The position numbers and the translations under genes were made by a program. From Camellia lanceoleosa (taxonomy: Eukaryota; Streptophyta; Magnoliopsida; Ericales; Theaceae), in the NCBI GenBank assembly GCA_025200525.1, contig CM045758.1:192608463-192672462 (forward strand): a stretch of DNA of 64,000 bases, written 5' to 3'. Below the pieces are notes generated by a model. The model saw only the letters and a list, made by a program, of their open reading frames with translations. It searched no databases and was not told where the DNA came from. Each line of letters opens with the position of its first letter. Position 1 is the first letter of the stretch. This document shows, one piece after another, positions 36,501 to 47,674 of this stretch.

Positions 36501-38132
36501 ATAGTCATTCAATCAAACAGATGCAACATGCAATTCAATGGGTAAACTTATTCAATTTCAATTTTGATTCCAATCAGTCCATTCAGTACTTCATTTAATC
36601 CAATTATCAGTCATTATCAGTTCGATTTAACAGTAACCAATAGCTAATTTAGCAGTTTATCGATGATCAGTACGAGGGTTGTTACACCATCTCCTTTCTT
36701 CTCCTAAACAATCATCCATATATTGGAGTCCATCCCCTTTTTTCTCCTAAACAATCATCCATACATATGCAATATATTCAAATACATAATCAAATATGGA
36801 GCACATCTCCTTTCCACTCCCAAACAAATATGCATATACAATGTATATAAATACAATCATATTCAATGACAACCACCAAAAGATTAGTTTCAATTGACTT
36901 AATTCGTATGCAATTTCTACAACAGTCACAGCTATCCTCCACCGATAGCCCAATACAGTTATCTCTAAACAGATATTCAATCTCAAACAGATAATTTATT
37001 CAAAACTTCCAAAAGAATGAGTTAATGCATAACCAATCCCACCATTCATATCAATACCCTCTCAATTTCACATTTTCAATATCAATTCCAACTATTTGTA
37101 CAAAATAATAGTTTGATCCAATTAGAGCAATTTTCCCATTTTTTCCAAATATTAGCAAGTGCCAAAATCATCAAATTAAACATAACACAACATCATTTTC
37201 AAACCCCACAAGCATTTATTTCACTTATACACACAACCCCTCTTTCCATTCTTTACCTAAACGCTAGGTTTGCCTTAAACACCTCCAGATCATATCATTA
37301 TTACACAAAGTATAAATAACTAAGCTAAATATCATATGAAAGTGTAAAAAAGATCCCTACCCCAAGCTTAGAAGAGAGAGAAGGGAGAAAAGCCCAAAAG
37401 TCGACAGCGAGGAAATAACGACTTGCTCCAATCAAAACGAAACCCTTGATAAGCTCTACACTTAATCTCAAAGGAGCAAGGCGAGGAGATGCTTCCAAGT
37501 GAGTAGATCTAAAAATCTTTGAGCAAAATGTGATTTTGAAGAGGGAGAGAGTGACTCACGACTTGGAGAGGGAAGAAGAGAAGAAAAAGTAAAGAAAATG
37601 TTAGGCGAGGGACCTATTTATAGTGCTAGTTCAAAGTAAAATGAAGTCCCAAAGTCAACCCGAAAGATCAAGTCAAAATCCCCAAAAAGTAGGGCCAAAA
37701 CCAGACTGAAATCTGGAAAAAAAAGTTCGTAGGTGTCGACCCTTGCAGGAGAGGTGTCGGCCCTTATGAAAAAAAATTGGAACACTTATGTTTGACAGCA
37801 AGCAAGGTGTCGACCATTTCCAGACTAGTGTCGACACCAACATTTCAGCAAGCAATTTCAGGACAAGGGTTGACCCTTCCTAGACTGGTGTTGAGCCTTG
37901 AAGCTAACAACAAAAGGAAGGTGTCAACGCCACCAAGACTGGTGTCGACCCTAGAACAAGATTTTTAGGTTTCCCAACGACTTTTCAATGTAAACAAGCG
38001 TGACGAGCAATTCCCAACAAGTTTAAATCAATTTATACTCCAAAACTAAGATATAATAACCCAAAAATTTCCAAAATAAAATAAAAGATTCAAATACACT
38101 CCCCAAAAGCTTTGAAGGACACAAGTGCTACA
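33512..38132 (+). mobile_element. LTR-type insertion, family TGTAACGCCCC, split by a second solo LTR
   Basis: It begins TGTAACGCCCCCAAAATATT, ends GTGCTACA, and interrupts a unit of the 155-162-bp array. Flanks are TCGAT (33,507-33,511) and TCAAC (38,133-38,137). Intact repeat units have TCGAC or TCGAT here, so both flanks can derive from TCGAC by transitions. Own length is about 2.2 kb without the nested LTR. Its 3' part (37,730-37,960) repeats gtgtcgac words, and it has a short 58-bp duplication (gagtccatc...ctcctaaacaatcatcc) around 36,690-36,770. No coding domain was found, so it is probably a solo LTR. Confidence 0.75.
34287..36686 (+). mobile_element. Solo LTR, family TGTCACGACCC, 2.4 kb, intact TSD
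   Basis: It starts TGTCACGACCCAAACCCGGC and ends GAGGGTTGTTACA, with perfect 5-bp TSDs CCATC (34,282-34,286 and 36,687-36,691). It is related to the 10,301-29,400 LTR (shared start, gtgtccattgagct, aaagaggtta and clustered cgctcgagcg words at 35,355-35,605). No second LTR or coding domain. Confidence 0.88.
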
Positions 38133-40061
38133 TCAACGGTTTCAATGGTCATTTCACAATTTCGGCCCCCAAACAGGCCTTTTAAGTTTTGTGTTTTACA
38201 ATTTTTCTTCTAATTTTCTAACTGAAAATCCAATTGAGGCCCTGTTTGTTCCTACAACTCTATTTAGTCAAGCTGCTCGTGCCAAGTTTCAACAATTTTG
38301 GTGGTCATTTTGCAATTTTGCCCCCTGAACGAGCCTTTTAGGTCTTGTGTTTTACAATTTTCTTTCTAATTTTCTGACCAAAAATCCAATTAAGGTCCCG
38401 TTTGTTCCTACAAGTCTACTTAGGCTTGATCAAGCTGTCTGTGCCAAGTTTCGGTGGTCATTTCGCAATTTTAGCCCCCGAACGGGCCTTTTAAGTCTTA
38501 TGTTTTACATTTTCCTTCTAATTTTCTAATCGGAAATCCAATCGAGATCCTTTTTGTTCCAACAAGTCTATTTAGACTTGAACAAGTTGTCCGTTCCAAG
38601 TTTCGGTGGTTTCGGTAGTCATTTCGCAATTTCGGCCCCCCAAACGAGCCTTTAAGTCTTATATTTTACAATTTTCTTTCAAATTTTCTAACCGGAAATC
38701 CAATCGAGGTCTCGTTTGTTCGTACAATTCTATTTAGGCTTGAAAAACCTGTCTGTGCCAAGTTTCGACGGTTTCGGTAGTTATTTCGCAATTTCGGCCC
38801 CCGAACAGGCCTTTTAAGTCTTATGTTTTACATTTTTTCACTAATTTTCTAACTAGAAATCCAATCGAGATCTCATTTGTTCCTACAAATCTATTTAGGC
38901 TTGATCGAGCTGCCCGTGCCAAGTTTCGATGGTTTTGGTGGTCATTTCGCAATTTCGGCCCCCGAATGGACCTTTTAAGTCTTGTATTTTACATTTTTCC
39001 TTCTCATTTTCTAACTGGAAATCCAATCGAGATTGCATTTGTTCCTACAAGTCTATTTGGGCTTGAACAAGTTGTCCGTGCCAAGTTTCGGCAGTTTTGG
39101 TGGTCATTTCATAATTTCGACCCCCAAATAGGCCTTTTAAGTCTTGTGTTTTACAATTTTCTTTCAAATTTTCTAACCAAAAATCCAATCAAGGTCCCGT
39201 TTGTTCCTACGAGTCTATTTAGGCTTGATCAAGCTGTACGTGCCAAGTTTCGGTGGTTTCGGTGGTCATTTCGCAATTTTGGCCCCCAAACAGGCCTTTT
39301 AAGTCTTGTGTTTTACATTTTTCCTTCTAATTTTCTAATCGGAAATCCAATAGAGGTCTCGTTTGTTCCTACAAGTCTATTTAGACTTGAACAAGCTGTT
39401 TGTGCCAAGTTTTAATGATTTCGGTGGTCATTTCGCAATTTCGGCCCCTAAACAAGCCTTTTAAGTCTTTTTTTGATTTTTCCTTCTAATTTTCTAACCG
39501 AAAATCCAATCAACATTCCCTTTGTTCCTACAAGTCTATTTAGGCTTAAACAAGCTGTCTGTGCCAAGTTTCAATGGTTTCGGTGGTCATTTCACAATTT
39601 CGGCCCCTGAACGGGCCTTTTAAGTCTTGTGTTTTACAATTTTCTTCCAAGTTTTCTAACCGAAAATCCAATCGAGGTCCCGTTTGTTCTTAAAAGTCTA
39701 TTTAGGTTTGAACAAGCTGTCCGTGCCAAGTTTCGATGATTTCGGTGGTCATTTCACAATTTCGGCCCCTAAACGGGCCTTTTAAGTCTTGTGTTTTACA
39801 ATTTTCCTTCTAATTTCCTAACTAGAAATCTAATCGAGGTCCTGCTTGTTCCTACAAGTCTAATTAGGTTTGAGCAAGCTACCCGTGGTAAGTTTCGACG
39901 ATTTTGGGGGTCATTTTGCAATTTTGCCATCTAAACAGGGCTTTTAAGTCTTCTGAATCAAACTATTTTATAGTTTGTTCAACATAACTAGAGCTATTAA
40001 GTGAAATTATTGTAGTGATTTGAAAAATAAATTATGAAAAATATACTTACAAAAGTGTTTG

Positions 40062-41740
40062 TCAATAAGATTCCTCTGATGGATAATCACCTTCATCAAC
40101 CTGCATGCTTGCCCGATCTATGCGCATCCTCATAAACTTTTCAATCTCTTCAAATCTTTTGGTTTGCATTTCAATCATTTTAGCTTGCTCTTGTGCTACT
40201 AGGTTTTGGGCTGCTATTTGTTCTTGCTGGACCTCGGACAAATTCCTCAATGACTCTAGTTGTTTTTATAGGCTCGAAACCACCTCAATATATGCTTGTG
40301 CGGTAATAGAAGATCTAGATAATGATGGTTCTGGACCAACTCCGAAGCCTTTTAAGTATCCCGATTTCTTTCCAAGAATCTTAATTGACAGCTGCTTTTA
40401 AGTTAAAGATACTGCCCCAGGCTCTAAAGACTCTTCATTTCGCTTTTTCAAAGCTTCCTATCAATTTGTAAATAACTTCAATAAATACCACCATTTACAT
40501 AAATATGTAACTCTATTAATTGGCATACTTACATGTAATTGACCATATATTGGGGCTACCCAATCCGACTTTCTCTTGCTCCAATGGGAATCTTTGTAGA
40601 AGTCTACAAAGTTAGTCTTCTTGATACCCTAATTCCATTTAAAAGTAAGCATACATAATTAATTTTAACTTAACAAATGCATCACCTGTTTATATTAATT
40701 TTAATTTAATAAATCACACTTTTAAATATAATAAATGCATCACCTGTTTATACATTACATCTTGAAATGACTTGGAGCCCATTGTATGATTATATGGTAA
40801 CCTCGATCGACTATCCCTTACTTTTTTAGCCAAGTTCTGCAAAATTAATTGATTAGTAATATTAAATTGAAATTACAACATGATTCTTTAAAATAGGAAA
40901 TTTTATCTAATAATCACCATCAAGCCATACATGATCGATCATGTATACCCAAGCCTCATAATCGACCCCTTTGTATGGTTTACTATAAGGGTCAACACCA
41001 GCGTCTACCAATTTCGAGTAATGAGTCTTCATCTTATTACGCCAACTTTTGTAAAGATTTTTACACTTTTTATTGAGTCCTTTCCGAACCTCTTCATCCT
41101 CTTCATAATCAACAATCTCAAATTTATCTTGCAAATATAATGAATGCTTTTATTAATATCAAAATGCAAGTAATGGTGATAAGCTAATTATTTGAAAAAT
41201 AGCAAATACATGTACCCGAACTGCTTGAATGATTGGGGCTTTATGAATCTCGTCAATCTTGTCCCACTTTCTTATACCAATGATTGGAGCAACCATCCTT
41301 ATCTATAAGCCAAGTTCATTTGCAAATGGAGTGGCATAAGGCCCTACTGGCACCTTTGTATCTGCATGGATCCAAACAGGAAGTTTTTCACCACCATTAT
41401 TAGCTATGAGATGTGCTATGCTCTTCCCTCGAGTCTAACCCCTGACTTGTCTAGAACAAGTATGCAAACTAGTTATAGATGGTGCATTCTGGGTAGTAGT
41501 TGCATTTGTAGATTGTGCAGCTTGGGTAGTAGTTGTATTTGTAGATGGTGCAAGCTGGATACTTAGAGCATTTGTAGATGGTAAACTCTGAGTAAATAGG
41601 GCTAAATTAGGTGGTACATGCTAAGTAGGGGCAACAATTCTAGCTGCAGCTTGTTGGGAAGGTAGAGGAACTTTGGATGAAATTAATGGAGTAATTGCCC
41701 CCAACGAATGATTGCAGCTTTTTTATCTCTCTGCATTAGC
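40062..41740 (-). pseudogene. TNPA-like plant transposase (PF03004, Ptta/En/Spm) gene, broken
   Basis: Minus-strand exon pieces, in order: an Ala/Thr/Gln-rich leader (about 41,480-41,600); TRGKSIAHLIANNGGEKLPV and APIIGIRKWDKIDEI (41,215-41,440); KCKNLYKSWRNKMKTHYSKL and YKGVDYEAWVYMIDHVWLD (40,910-41,110); LPYNHTMGSKSFQDV (about 40,745-40,835); FVDFYKDSHWS (about 40,570-40,640); ILGKKSGYLKGFGVGPEP (about 40,335-40,395); and a C-terminal coiled coil to 40,062. This is the CACTA accessory protein that binds subterminal repeats, and it lies inside a CACTA element as expected. In-frame stops: TAG before TRGKS, TAG after ANELGL, TAA after SLT and TAA after EVVSSL. A probable 5' leader exon ends at a CAGAG|GTATGT donor near 44,057. 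Confidence 0.85.
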
Positions 41741-44189
41741 CAATAACCTATAACATTTGAATTGGAAATCAAAGTTTAAATTAAAATCACATTATACATG
41801 AAATTAATGGAGAGTTATGGGCATGAAATGAATGTCAAATAACATATAAGGATACTCATGTCTTGTCTTCATTTTTTTTCCCTGCCTTATTGTCAAATAA
41901 CATAAATGCTTGTACTTATAATCTAGACAATGATTGTATTCTTGCCAAAAAGGAATAAATTTTGTTTGGTTGTAAAATGGTTACCTTTTTTGTATCAAAG
42001 AAGGATGGGGGACTTTGTAGTATAAAAAAACAAAACAACACAAAACAAAACAAAGCCTTGGTGACTTTTGTCTACTCTTTCATACCCCTCCCCCCCCCCC
42101 CAAAAAAAAAAAAAAAAAACTACAAACAATGTAAATTTCATGATAATTGTAAAAAATTATCACCCAACAAAAGAATAGAAAAATTATACATAAATGAAAA
42201 AGGAAGAAGAAACTATGTTATCACCATCTTATCAATCATAAAATCTAATAAAGAAAAAAAAAAAAAAAAAAAGGTCCTTTCTTGTAATTGTGAAAATCAT
42301 GTTACAAAAATCTAATAAAAAAAGTCGAGGATCATAATATAACAGGTTAAAAAGGATGAAAACTACAATAGAGATTTTTTTTCTTTTTCCTTAGTTGCTT
42401 GCCTCTATAAACATGAGATGTTAAAATTCTCTTTATTAGTTTTATGTATATTCATGAGATGAAACTGCATCAAGAGCCATTCAATAGATAATTTATTTGT
42501 GACTGAAGGCATTCCCCAATATATTCTAGTTGCAACTTAAACCAATGCCTTATAGACAGTGTACCTTTATCATGAATGTTACATAAAAGAACACTTCAAT
42601 CCAATAAAACATAGTCCAAGAAACTATCGAGAAATATAATGTTGACAAAACAAAAGTCTCAAACCAATTTTAATGTAAAATGCGACTACCACAATTCTTT
42701 CTCATTAGACCTAGCAATAAGTATGTCCCAAAATATAGATCACTATTCACAAAGAAAACCACTACCAGGCTCCAGAGCATCATACCTATATACCAAATTT
42801 TAAAGCTTGTTCAAATTCATAACTGGAAAGGGATTTTTCTTTTTTCTCTTTTTGTTCCAAATTCACAATTCAAAATAGCTAAAAAAACAATGTCCATAAC
42901 TTTAGGACCAAAGCATTTCTTTAAATAAACCACATCTTATATTTAGGGATGAAGAAGTCTTTTTTATTTTAATTTTTTTCTGAAATAGGAGTAAAAAGAC
43001 TGCAATTTTTACAACAAAAATACTTAATCATGCCAAGGTTTCAGCAAAATCACTAAGAGTACAAAAGCAATCATTTTCTTTGATAACAATCTAATAGAAA
43101 AGGCGGGAGAGAGATAATTTACAATTTAATAGCATATACAAAGCTCGCAATCTAATAAGGGTTTACAGATTGAGTGGTGGATGAGTATCTGCAACTACAG
43201 ATTTGGATCCCGTTCAAAAAAAAAAAGTCATTTTCAATGAGTAACAAATTCTAATTGATCCAAGTCAACACTCATTTAACTTTCCTAAGCTTTAGAGTGC
43301 TTACCAAAACCAATAGAAATCATTGGTTTGGAGGGAAAAAAGAAAAAGAAAAGAAAAGAAAAGAAAAGAAGAAAAAAAAAAACAGCCTATCTAGTTTGTA
43401 ATATGGTGCTCATGGTTAAAACAATCAAATCCAAAATTGAAAACTTAATGTGCTCAAGAAATTCAACTCAGAACACGCAAAATGAAACTGAATAGTGAGT
43501 AGCGACAATTTTCATCTAAGTAAGCAGACACTAAATATGCAAAATACAGGTATCCATCCACCACGTTCACATCTTCATTCTTCCTTGATGCTTCTTATTT
43601 TTCTCTATCCAAACTACAAACAATGTGTCCAAAACTTTAGTAACTAAAATTAAGTCAACGATGAACATAATGGGTTTCCTCATATTGGAGGCACTACAAG
43701 TTTGAAAAAATGAAGTTTTCCAATTTATGTCAAACAATCATAAATTTTAAAAACTAAGTCACGAATGATTAAAACTATTTTATAAGAGTCTTCAATTTTT
43801 GTAGAGTATAAGCACAGATATGTGCACAATGAGTTATAAACACCAAACAAAGCACACCTAACAATGCTATTGCTGCCAAATACAAATGAGATTCAAAGGT
43901 CATGAAAAAAAATTAAAGAGATTCAAAATATCAGAGAGAGAGAAGTGAATGACGTCGACGGCGCTCAGTTGGCGGCGCAAGAGAGCGAGAGGAAGAGAGA
44001 CTAAGAAGAAAAAGATGAGGAGGCGATGTGAGAGAGTGAGAGGGAGAGGGAGACATACCTCTGTTTTGTTGTGTGCCGCTTGAGGCTGTTGATTGAGAGA
44101 GAATGAGATGAACAATGGTTAGGTCTCATTTATTTATTCACCAAAAGGGTCGGTCAAGTCTTAAAAAAAAATGCAAAACGACGTACTTT
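41741..44189. other. CACTA interior: presumed large first intron and leader of the TNPA-like gene
   Basis: AT-rich sequence without a recognisable coding domain. It includes a C13/A18 run (42,089-42,119), an A-rich run near 42,253 and an aaaag microsatellite (43,340-43,370). At 44,057 the minus strand has AACAAAACAGAG|GTATGT, a good donor after a CT-rich leader. It most likely ends the untranslated first exon of the broken transposase gene. Otherwise nothing seen. Confidence 0.5.
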
Positions 44190-44522
44190 CGACAGCTAAT
44201 TTTTTTGCAACTAAAATCTTTTGATCGCCATAAGTATCGTTCATCTTTTCTGCAACTATTTCATTTCTGTCGCCAAAAAATTACAATCGACGACCAAAAT
44301 TTTCGTCACTACATATAAATTTGATCGCGAAAATTTTTTTGGCGCTCTCGCGCAAAAATTTAAGTTGGCGCTAAACTTTTTGGCGACTAAAAATCTCAAC
44401 TCGTCGCCAATAGTATATTTTTTAGCGACCAACAAGTATATTGTCGCCGATTATATAAAATTGGCGACTAATTTTAGTTTGGTTGCTAAAAAACATCGCC
44501 AAAAATATTTTTTATTGTAGTG
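44190..44522. repeat. CACTA right subterminal and terminal repeats
   Basis: cgtcgcc, tggcgac and gtcgccaa words in both orientations lead to the terminal ...TTTTATTGTAGTG. They are the counterpart of 32,100-32,575. Confidence 0.8.
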
Positions 44523-44866
44523 AATATCTTTGTTCATAAAAAAAAAATACAATCAGTTAAAAAAACACAAGTACAAATTTTTTAAAGTGATTATTACATA
44601 TATAATTGGACAATGTATATTTAAATTGCAAAAGTTAGCATTATTTTTTTAAACAAAATTTTTATGAAATAATTCTTACCTTGTTGTAGAATAATGTCAT
44701 TATTTGTTGTCATTGCGGGTTGTGACATCTCCATGCAATCAAACGTCCTTGGATATGGGATTTATGATTATTTCATCATTAAAAAATAATTAAATATTTC
44801 AAAATAAACTTATGTGAAATAATACAATGAGAATAGTAATTAGATAAGTATAAAATTATGAGTCAT

Positions 44867-45256
44867 CACTACAAAACATTAAGGTTTTAGAGACTAAAAT
44901 TTAAGGACAAAATTATTTTTTATAGACCAAATATTTTTGTTGTGAAAAGTGTCATCATTATATTTTTAACAACGCAAATTAGACATTAGTGATGAATTAT
45001 TATCATTTTGGGACCAAATTTTCTGTCTAAAAAAATAAATTATTTTGAGACCAAATTATTTTGCCCCTAGAAGTCTATTTATTAGTGACATTTTCAAAAT
45101 TTTGTTACTAAAAGCCTTGTTTTTTACTTTTCGAGACGACCTTTTAGTTACTACCCTCACGATGATAGAATTTAATTCCTAAATGTCTTTTGCAACAAAA
45201 TTTTCACTTTCAGAGATCAAAAAATTTGGTCTCTAAAACTCTTATATATTATAGTT
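44867..45256. mobile_element. Mini-CACTA (non-autonomous), 390 bp
   Basis: The left end is CACTACAAAACATTAAGGTTTTAGAGAC. The right end on the minus strand is AACTATAATATATAAGAG followed by TTTTAGAGACC, so the terminal C of CACTA has mutated. The 3-bp TSD is CAT (44,864-44,866 and 45,257-45,259). The interior has repeated agagaccaaa/ttggtctct words and no coding. Its subterminal word (gagacc) differs from the ggcgac of the large CACTA, so it belongs to another subfamily. Confidence 0.8.
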
Positions 45257-45259
45257 CAT

Positions 45260-46505
45260 GTACAAATAATACGGAAAAATGAATAACATAATAGTTTATT
45301 CAATGTTAAAATATTTGTTGTCATTGTAACTTCTGAGACATCTTCATGCAACTAAATGTCCTCAGTTAAAAATCCAATCACAAATTAAGCATTCGTTTGG
45401 CATGCTAGGTTTTTTGATTTTTTGGCTATTTTACTCACAAAAAGACAAAATAGAATTTTTAGTCTAATAAGATAAAACATCACATCCAACCCATAATTAT
45501 TTTATTTTTTTTCTTATAAAAGTCAAAAAAATCCAAAAGTCTATCCCAAACGAAATTTTTTAACACCAGACTAAAATAGCTAAAAATTTAAAAAGCCAAA
45601 AAATCAACCCATATCCCAAATAAATGATAGTTAAAAAAACACAATCATTTTTTTTTTCAAAAAACCCAATGAGTTAAAAAAATCAATTACAATTTTTTTT
45701 TTTTTCAAAATGCAATCTATTAATAATTGGTACTTTATGTAAATCTAATGAATACAATCTTTTTTCTTTTTTTTTTTTTCAAAAAATACAATAAGTTAAA
45801 AATCAAATCACAAATTAAGTCAAGTGATAATTAAAAAATGTAATTTAAAAAAAATGCAATGAGTTAAAAAAATCAATTACAATTTTCTTTTTTCAAAATA
45901 TAATTTAATCATCATCAATAATGTGTACTTTATGTGAACTTAATGAATATAATCTATTTTTTTTCCCAAAAAACACAGTGAGTTAAAAAAATCAATTATA
46001 ATTTTTTTTTTCTTTAAAAACCTAATCTAATTATCATCAATAATGGATATTTTATGTGAACTTAATGAATATAATTTTTTTTTTTTTTAAAAAAAACATA
46101 GCAAGTTAAAAATCAAATTAATTTAAGTTAATTAATAATTAAACAACATAATAATTTTTTTTTCAAAAAACACAATGAATTAAAAAATCAAATTATAAAT
46201 TTTTTTCTTTTGCTAGATAAAATATAAATCATAATTTTTTTTTTTTTAATATAGATATGTTAAGCACTTAGAAAGAATGATTGAGTATTTGTATTTATCA
46301 AAACAGACCAAGCAAATAGGGAATCTCTATGAACAACTACGACCTTGGAACTACCTTTGTTCTCCCTACCCAAAACCTATGCAAAATCCCTGGAAAAATA
46401 GGTCAGTAAATAAATAAATTAAAATCTGATAATAAAAAAATTAAAATAAAAAAGTGGGGGAAAAAATAAAAGTGGCCCTTCAAACTCAGATCTCCAAACC
46501 TAATA
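45260..46505. repeat. AT-rich region with a degenerate repeat and a second copy of RPA-like exon 1
   Basis: A unit of roughly 100-120 bases (aaacacaatgagttaaaaaaatcaattac, t-runs, then tactttatgtgaacttaatgaatataatc) repeats from about 45,640 to 46,200. At 45,305-45,360 the minus strand has a degenerate duplicate of the RPA-like exon 1 (MKMSQKLQ then a stop), matching 44,690-44,755. No intact gene. Confidence 0.65.
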
Positions 46506-46510
46506 GATAT

Positions 46511-47110
46511 TGTTGGTGAAAATATTAGAAAAAATATATTTTATTGATAAATAATGCAAAGAAAATGAGATATAAATAGATCAGGCTGAGGCACGGATAT
46601 CTCGTTTTCTTTACGAAGATCAAGCCCACTGTGGTAGGAAGAACCTAAATACTGATGCAGCAGTCATAAAACTATGACTTGTCCCCTCTAGGATGCAACA
46701 TCCCGACCACTTGTCGTATGGTTCAAGCCAACTTTGCACAAGATGGTGAACCCAAAGCTCCACCAAGAAAGACACCCTTCTTTGCTAATAATCTCTCAAG
46801 TATAGAAAATAGTTGGTGTGTTGGTGTAGAAAAGAGTAGAAGAGAGGAACTATTTATAGGCCACTAGGATATTACAAAATACATCAAAAAATAATAATGA
46901 CCAAGAACCTAGAGAAAAGGGAGAGTGTATCTAAATATTAACTTACCATCAAATTCATGAAATCTAATTGATTTTCATTAATGAACAAGACAAAAGGTCA
47001 CCAAAGCAATGAATCTCCATTCATGAACAACATGAAATTCATGAACAAAACAAAAGAATATTTATGAACAAAATATATAAATAAATAAAAGATATTAAAA
47101 TGGTCCAACA
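46511..47110 (-). repeat. Copia 3' LTR, 600 bp
   Basis: On the minus strand it runs TGTTGGACCATTTTAATATC...TAATATTTTCACCAACA. It contains TATAAATA (plus 46,851-46,858). It is the partner of 50,593-51,449. Confidence 0.92.
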
Positions 47111-47674
47111 ATCCCCCATTTATTTTAATATCAACAAGGACAAGAGAGATTACCAAACAAAGATAGACTAATAGGCATCATGAAGGTGTGCTCTGCATTG
47201 AACCTTCATTAGTGAAACAACAACCTCTACTCCGGAGTCAATAGTGGTCTCAAACTTGAACTATGACTGCTTAGGGGAAATGAAGTATTACTGCTCACAT
47301 ATAATAATTCAGGTGTTGACATGAGCTTTTAATGGCTAGCACATTATGACCTTGTGCTTATCCCAGTTTTCATAAGCATATTTGAGAATAAGCCTTATTC
47401 TCATAGAAAGCGACCCCACTTTCATGCTCACATAGGTGAAATTTTTCAAAGATGTTCCTATAATTTACGCACCCCACTCAACAAGAGCTACAGAAATTCA
47501 TTAAGAGTATAAAAACTCAACCCTCCAACATTACAGGACAAATGCACTTACATCATAAGGATGGATAACAAAATATTAAAGAGTGCATTTTTACAACCAC
47601 CATATGATTCGTTTTTCCCATTAAACCTAGTTACAGGATCTCTAGTCCCTAGGTTGGGTATCCTCATACATGGT

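Larger units (their letters stand above)
33085..39965. repeat. 155-162-bp tandem array inside the CACTA element, split by an LTR insertion
   Basis: A left block (33,085-33,511, about 2.5 units) and a right block (38,133-39,965, about 11-12 units) belong to one array interrupted by 33,512-38,132. Landmarks per unit are ccaagtttcggtggtttcgg, catttcgcaatttcggcccc, ccttttaagtcttgtgtttt and ccaatcgaggtcccgtttgt. Start-to-start distances measured on gtgttttac are 156, 153, 161, 162 and 161. Open frames crossing it have the repeat period and are not genes. Confidence 0.94.
32100..44522. mobile_element. CACTA (En/Spm-type) element, 12.4 kb, with nested LTRs
   Basis: Terminal inverted repeats are CACTATAACAAAAAG (left) and, on the minus strand at the right, CACTACAATAAAAAA. 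The 3-bp TSD AAT lies at 32,097-32,099 and 44,523-44,525. Subterminal regions (32,110-32,570 and 44,190-44,510) are packed with TTGGCGAC/GTCGCCAA-type motifs in both orientations, the arrangement bound by TNPA in En/Spm elements. The interior holds a 155-162-bp tandem array, a broken TNPA-like gene and nested LTRs. No TNP2-type transposase (TNPD) frame is visible, so it could move only in trans. Roughly 7.8 kb is its own sequence. Confidence 0.92.
29726..44734 (-). pseudogene. Replication protein A 70-kDa-like (DUF223/OB-fold) gene, broken, with a CACTA element in intron 1
   Basis: Minus-strand exons with matching phases can be followed. Exon 1 (44,680-44,734) reads MEMSQPAMTTNNDIILQQ and ends G|GTAAG. 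Exon 2 (31,186-31,334) reads GDRIIRYPYFANLHPYASNW and MKFRMIFVDGH. Exon 3 starts at 31,098 with GDAMEGTI, then IYYFRGVHITL and KLSDIGQ. Exon 4 (30,625-30,712) has DVIGLVVSVTNVKVL and ends at KEILILDT. Exon 5 (30,394-30,516) has FTLVRLTLWDVFAT. These are hallmarks of plant RPA1-like proteins, which bind single-stranded DNA in the nucleus; Helitrons carry relatives. A frameshift follows DVFATTDDM, and the exon 3/4 donor is unclear (possibly GC). Poorer exon-like pieces continue to 29,726, where the copia LTR cuts in. The 12.4-kb CACTA element lies in intron 1. Confidence 0.72.

Noticed and set aside
38966..39415. 149-residue open frame
   Set aside because: It runs through the 155-162-bp satellite-like array of the CACTA element.
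42089..42119. C13/A18 homopolymer junction as a transcript end or retrocopy tail
   Set aside because: Low-complexity sequence with no adjoining gene-like body.
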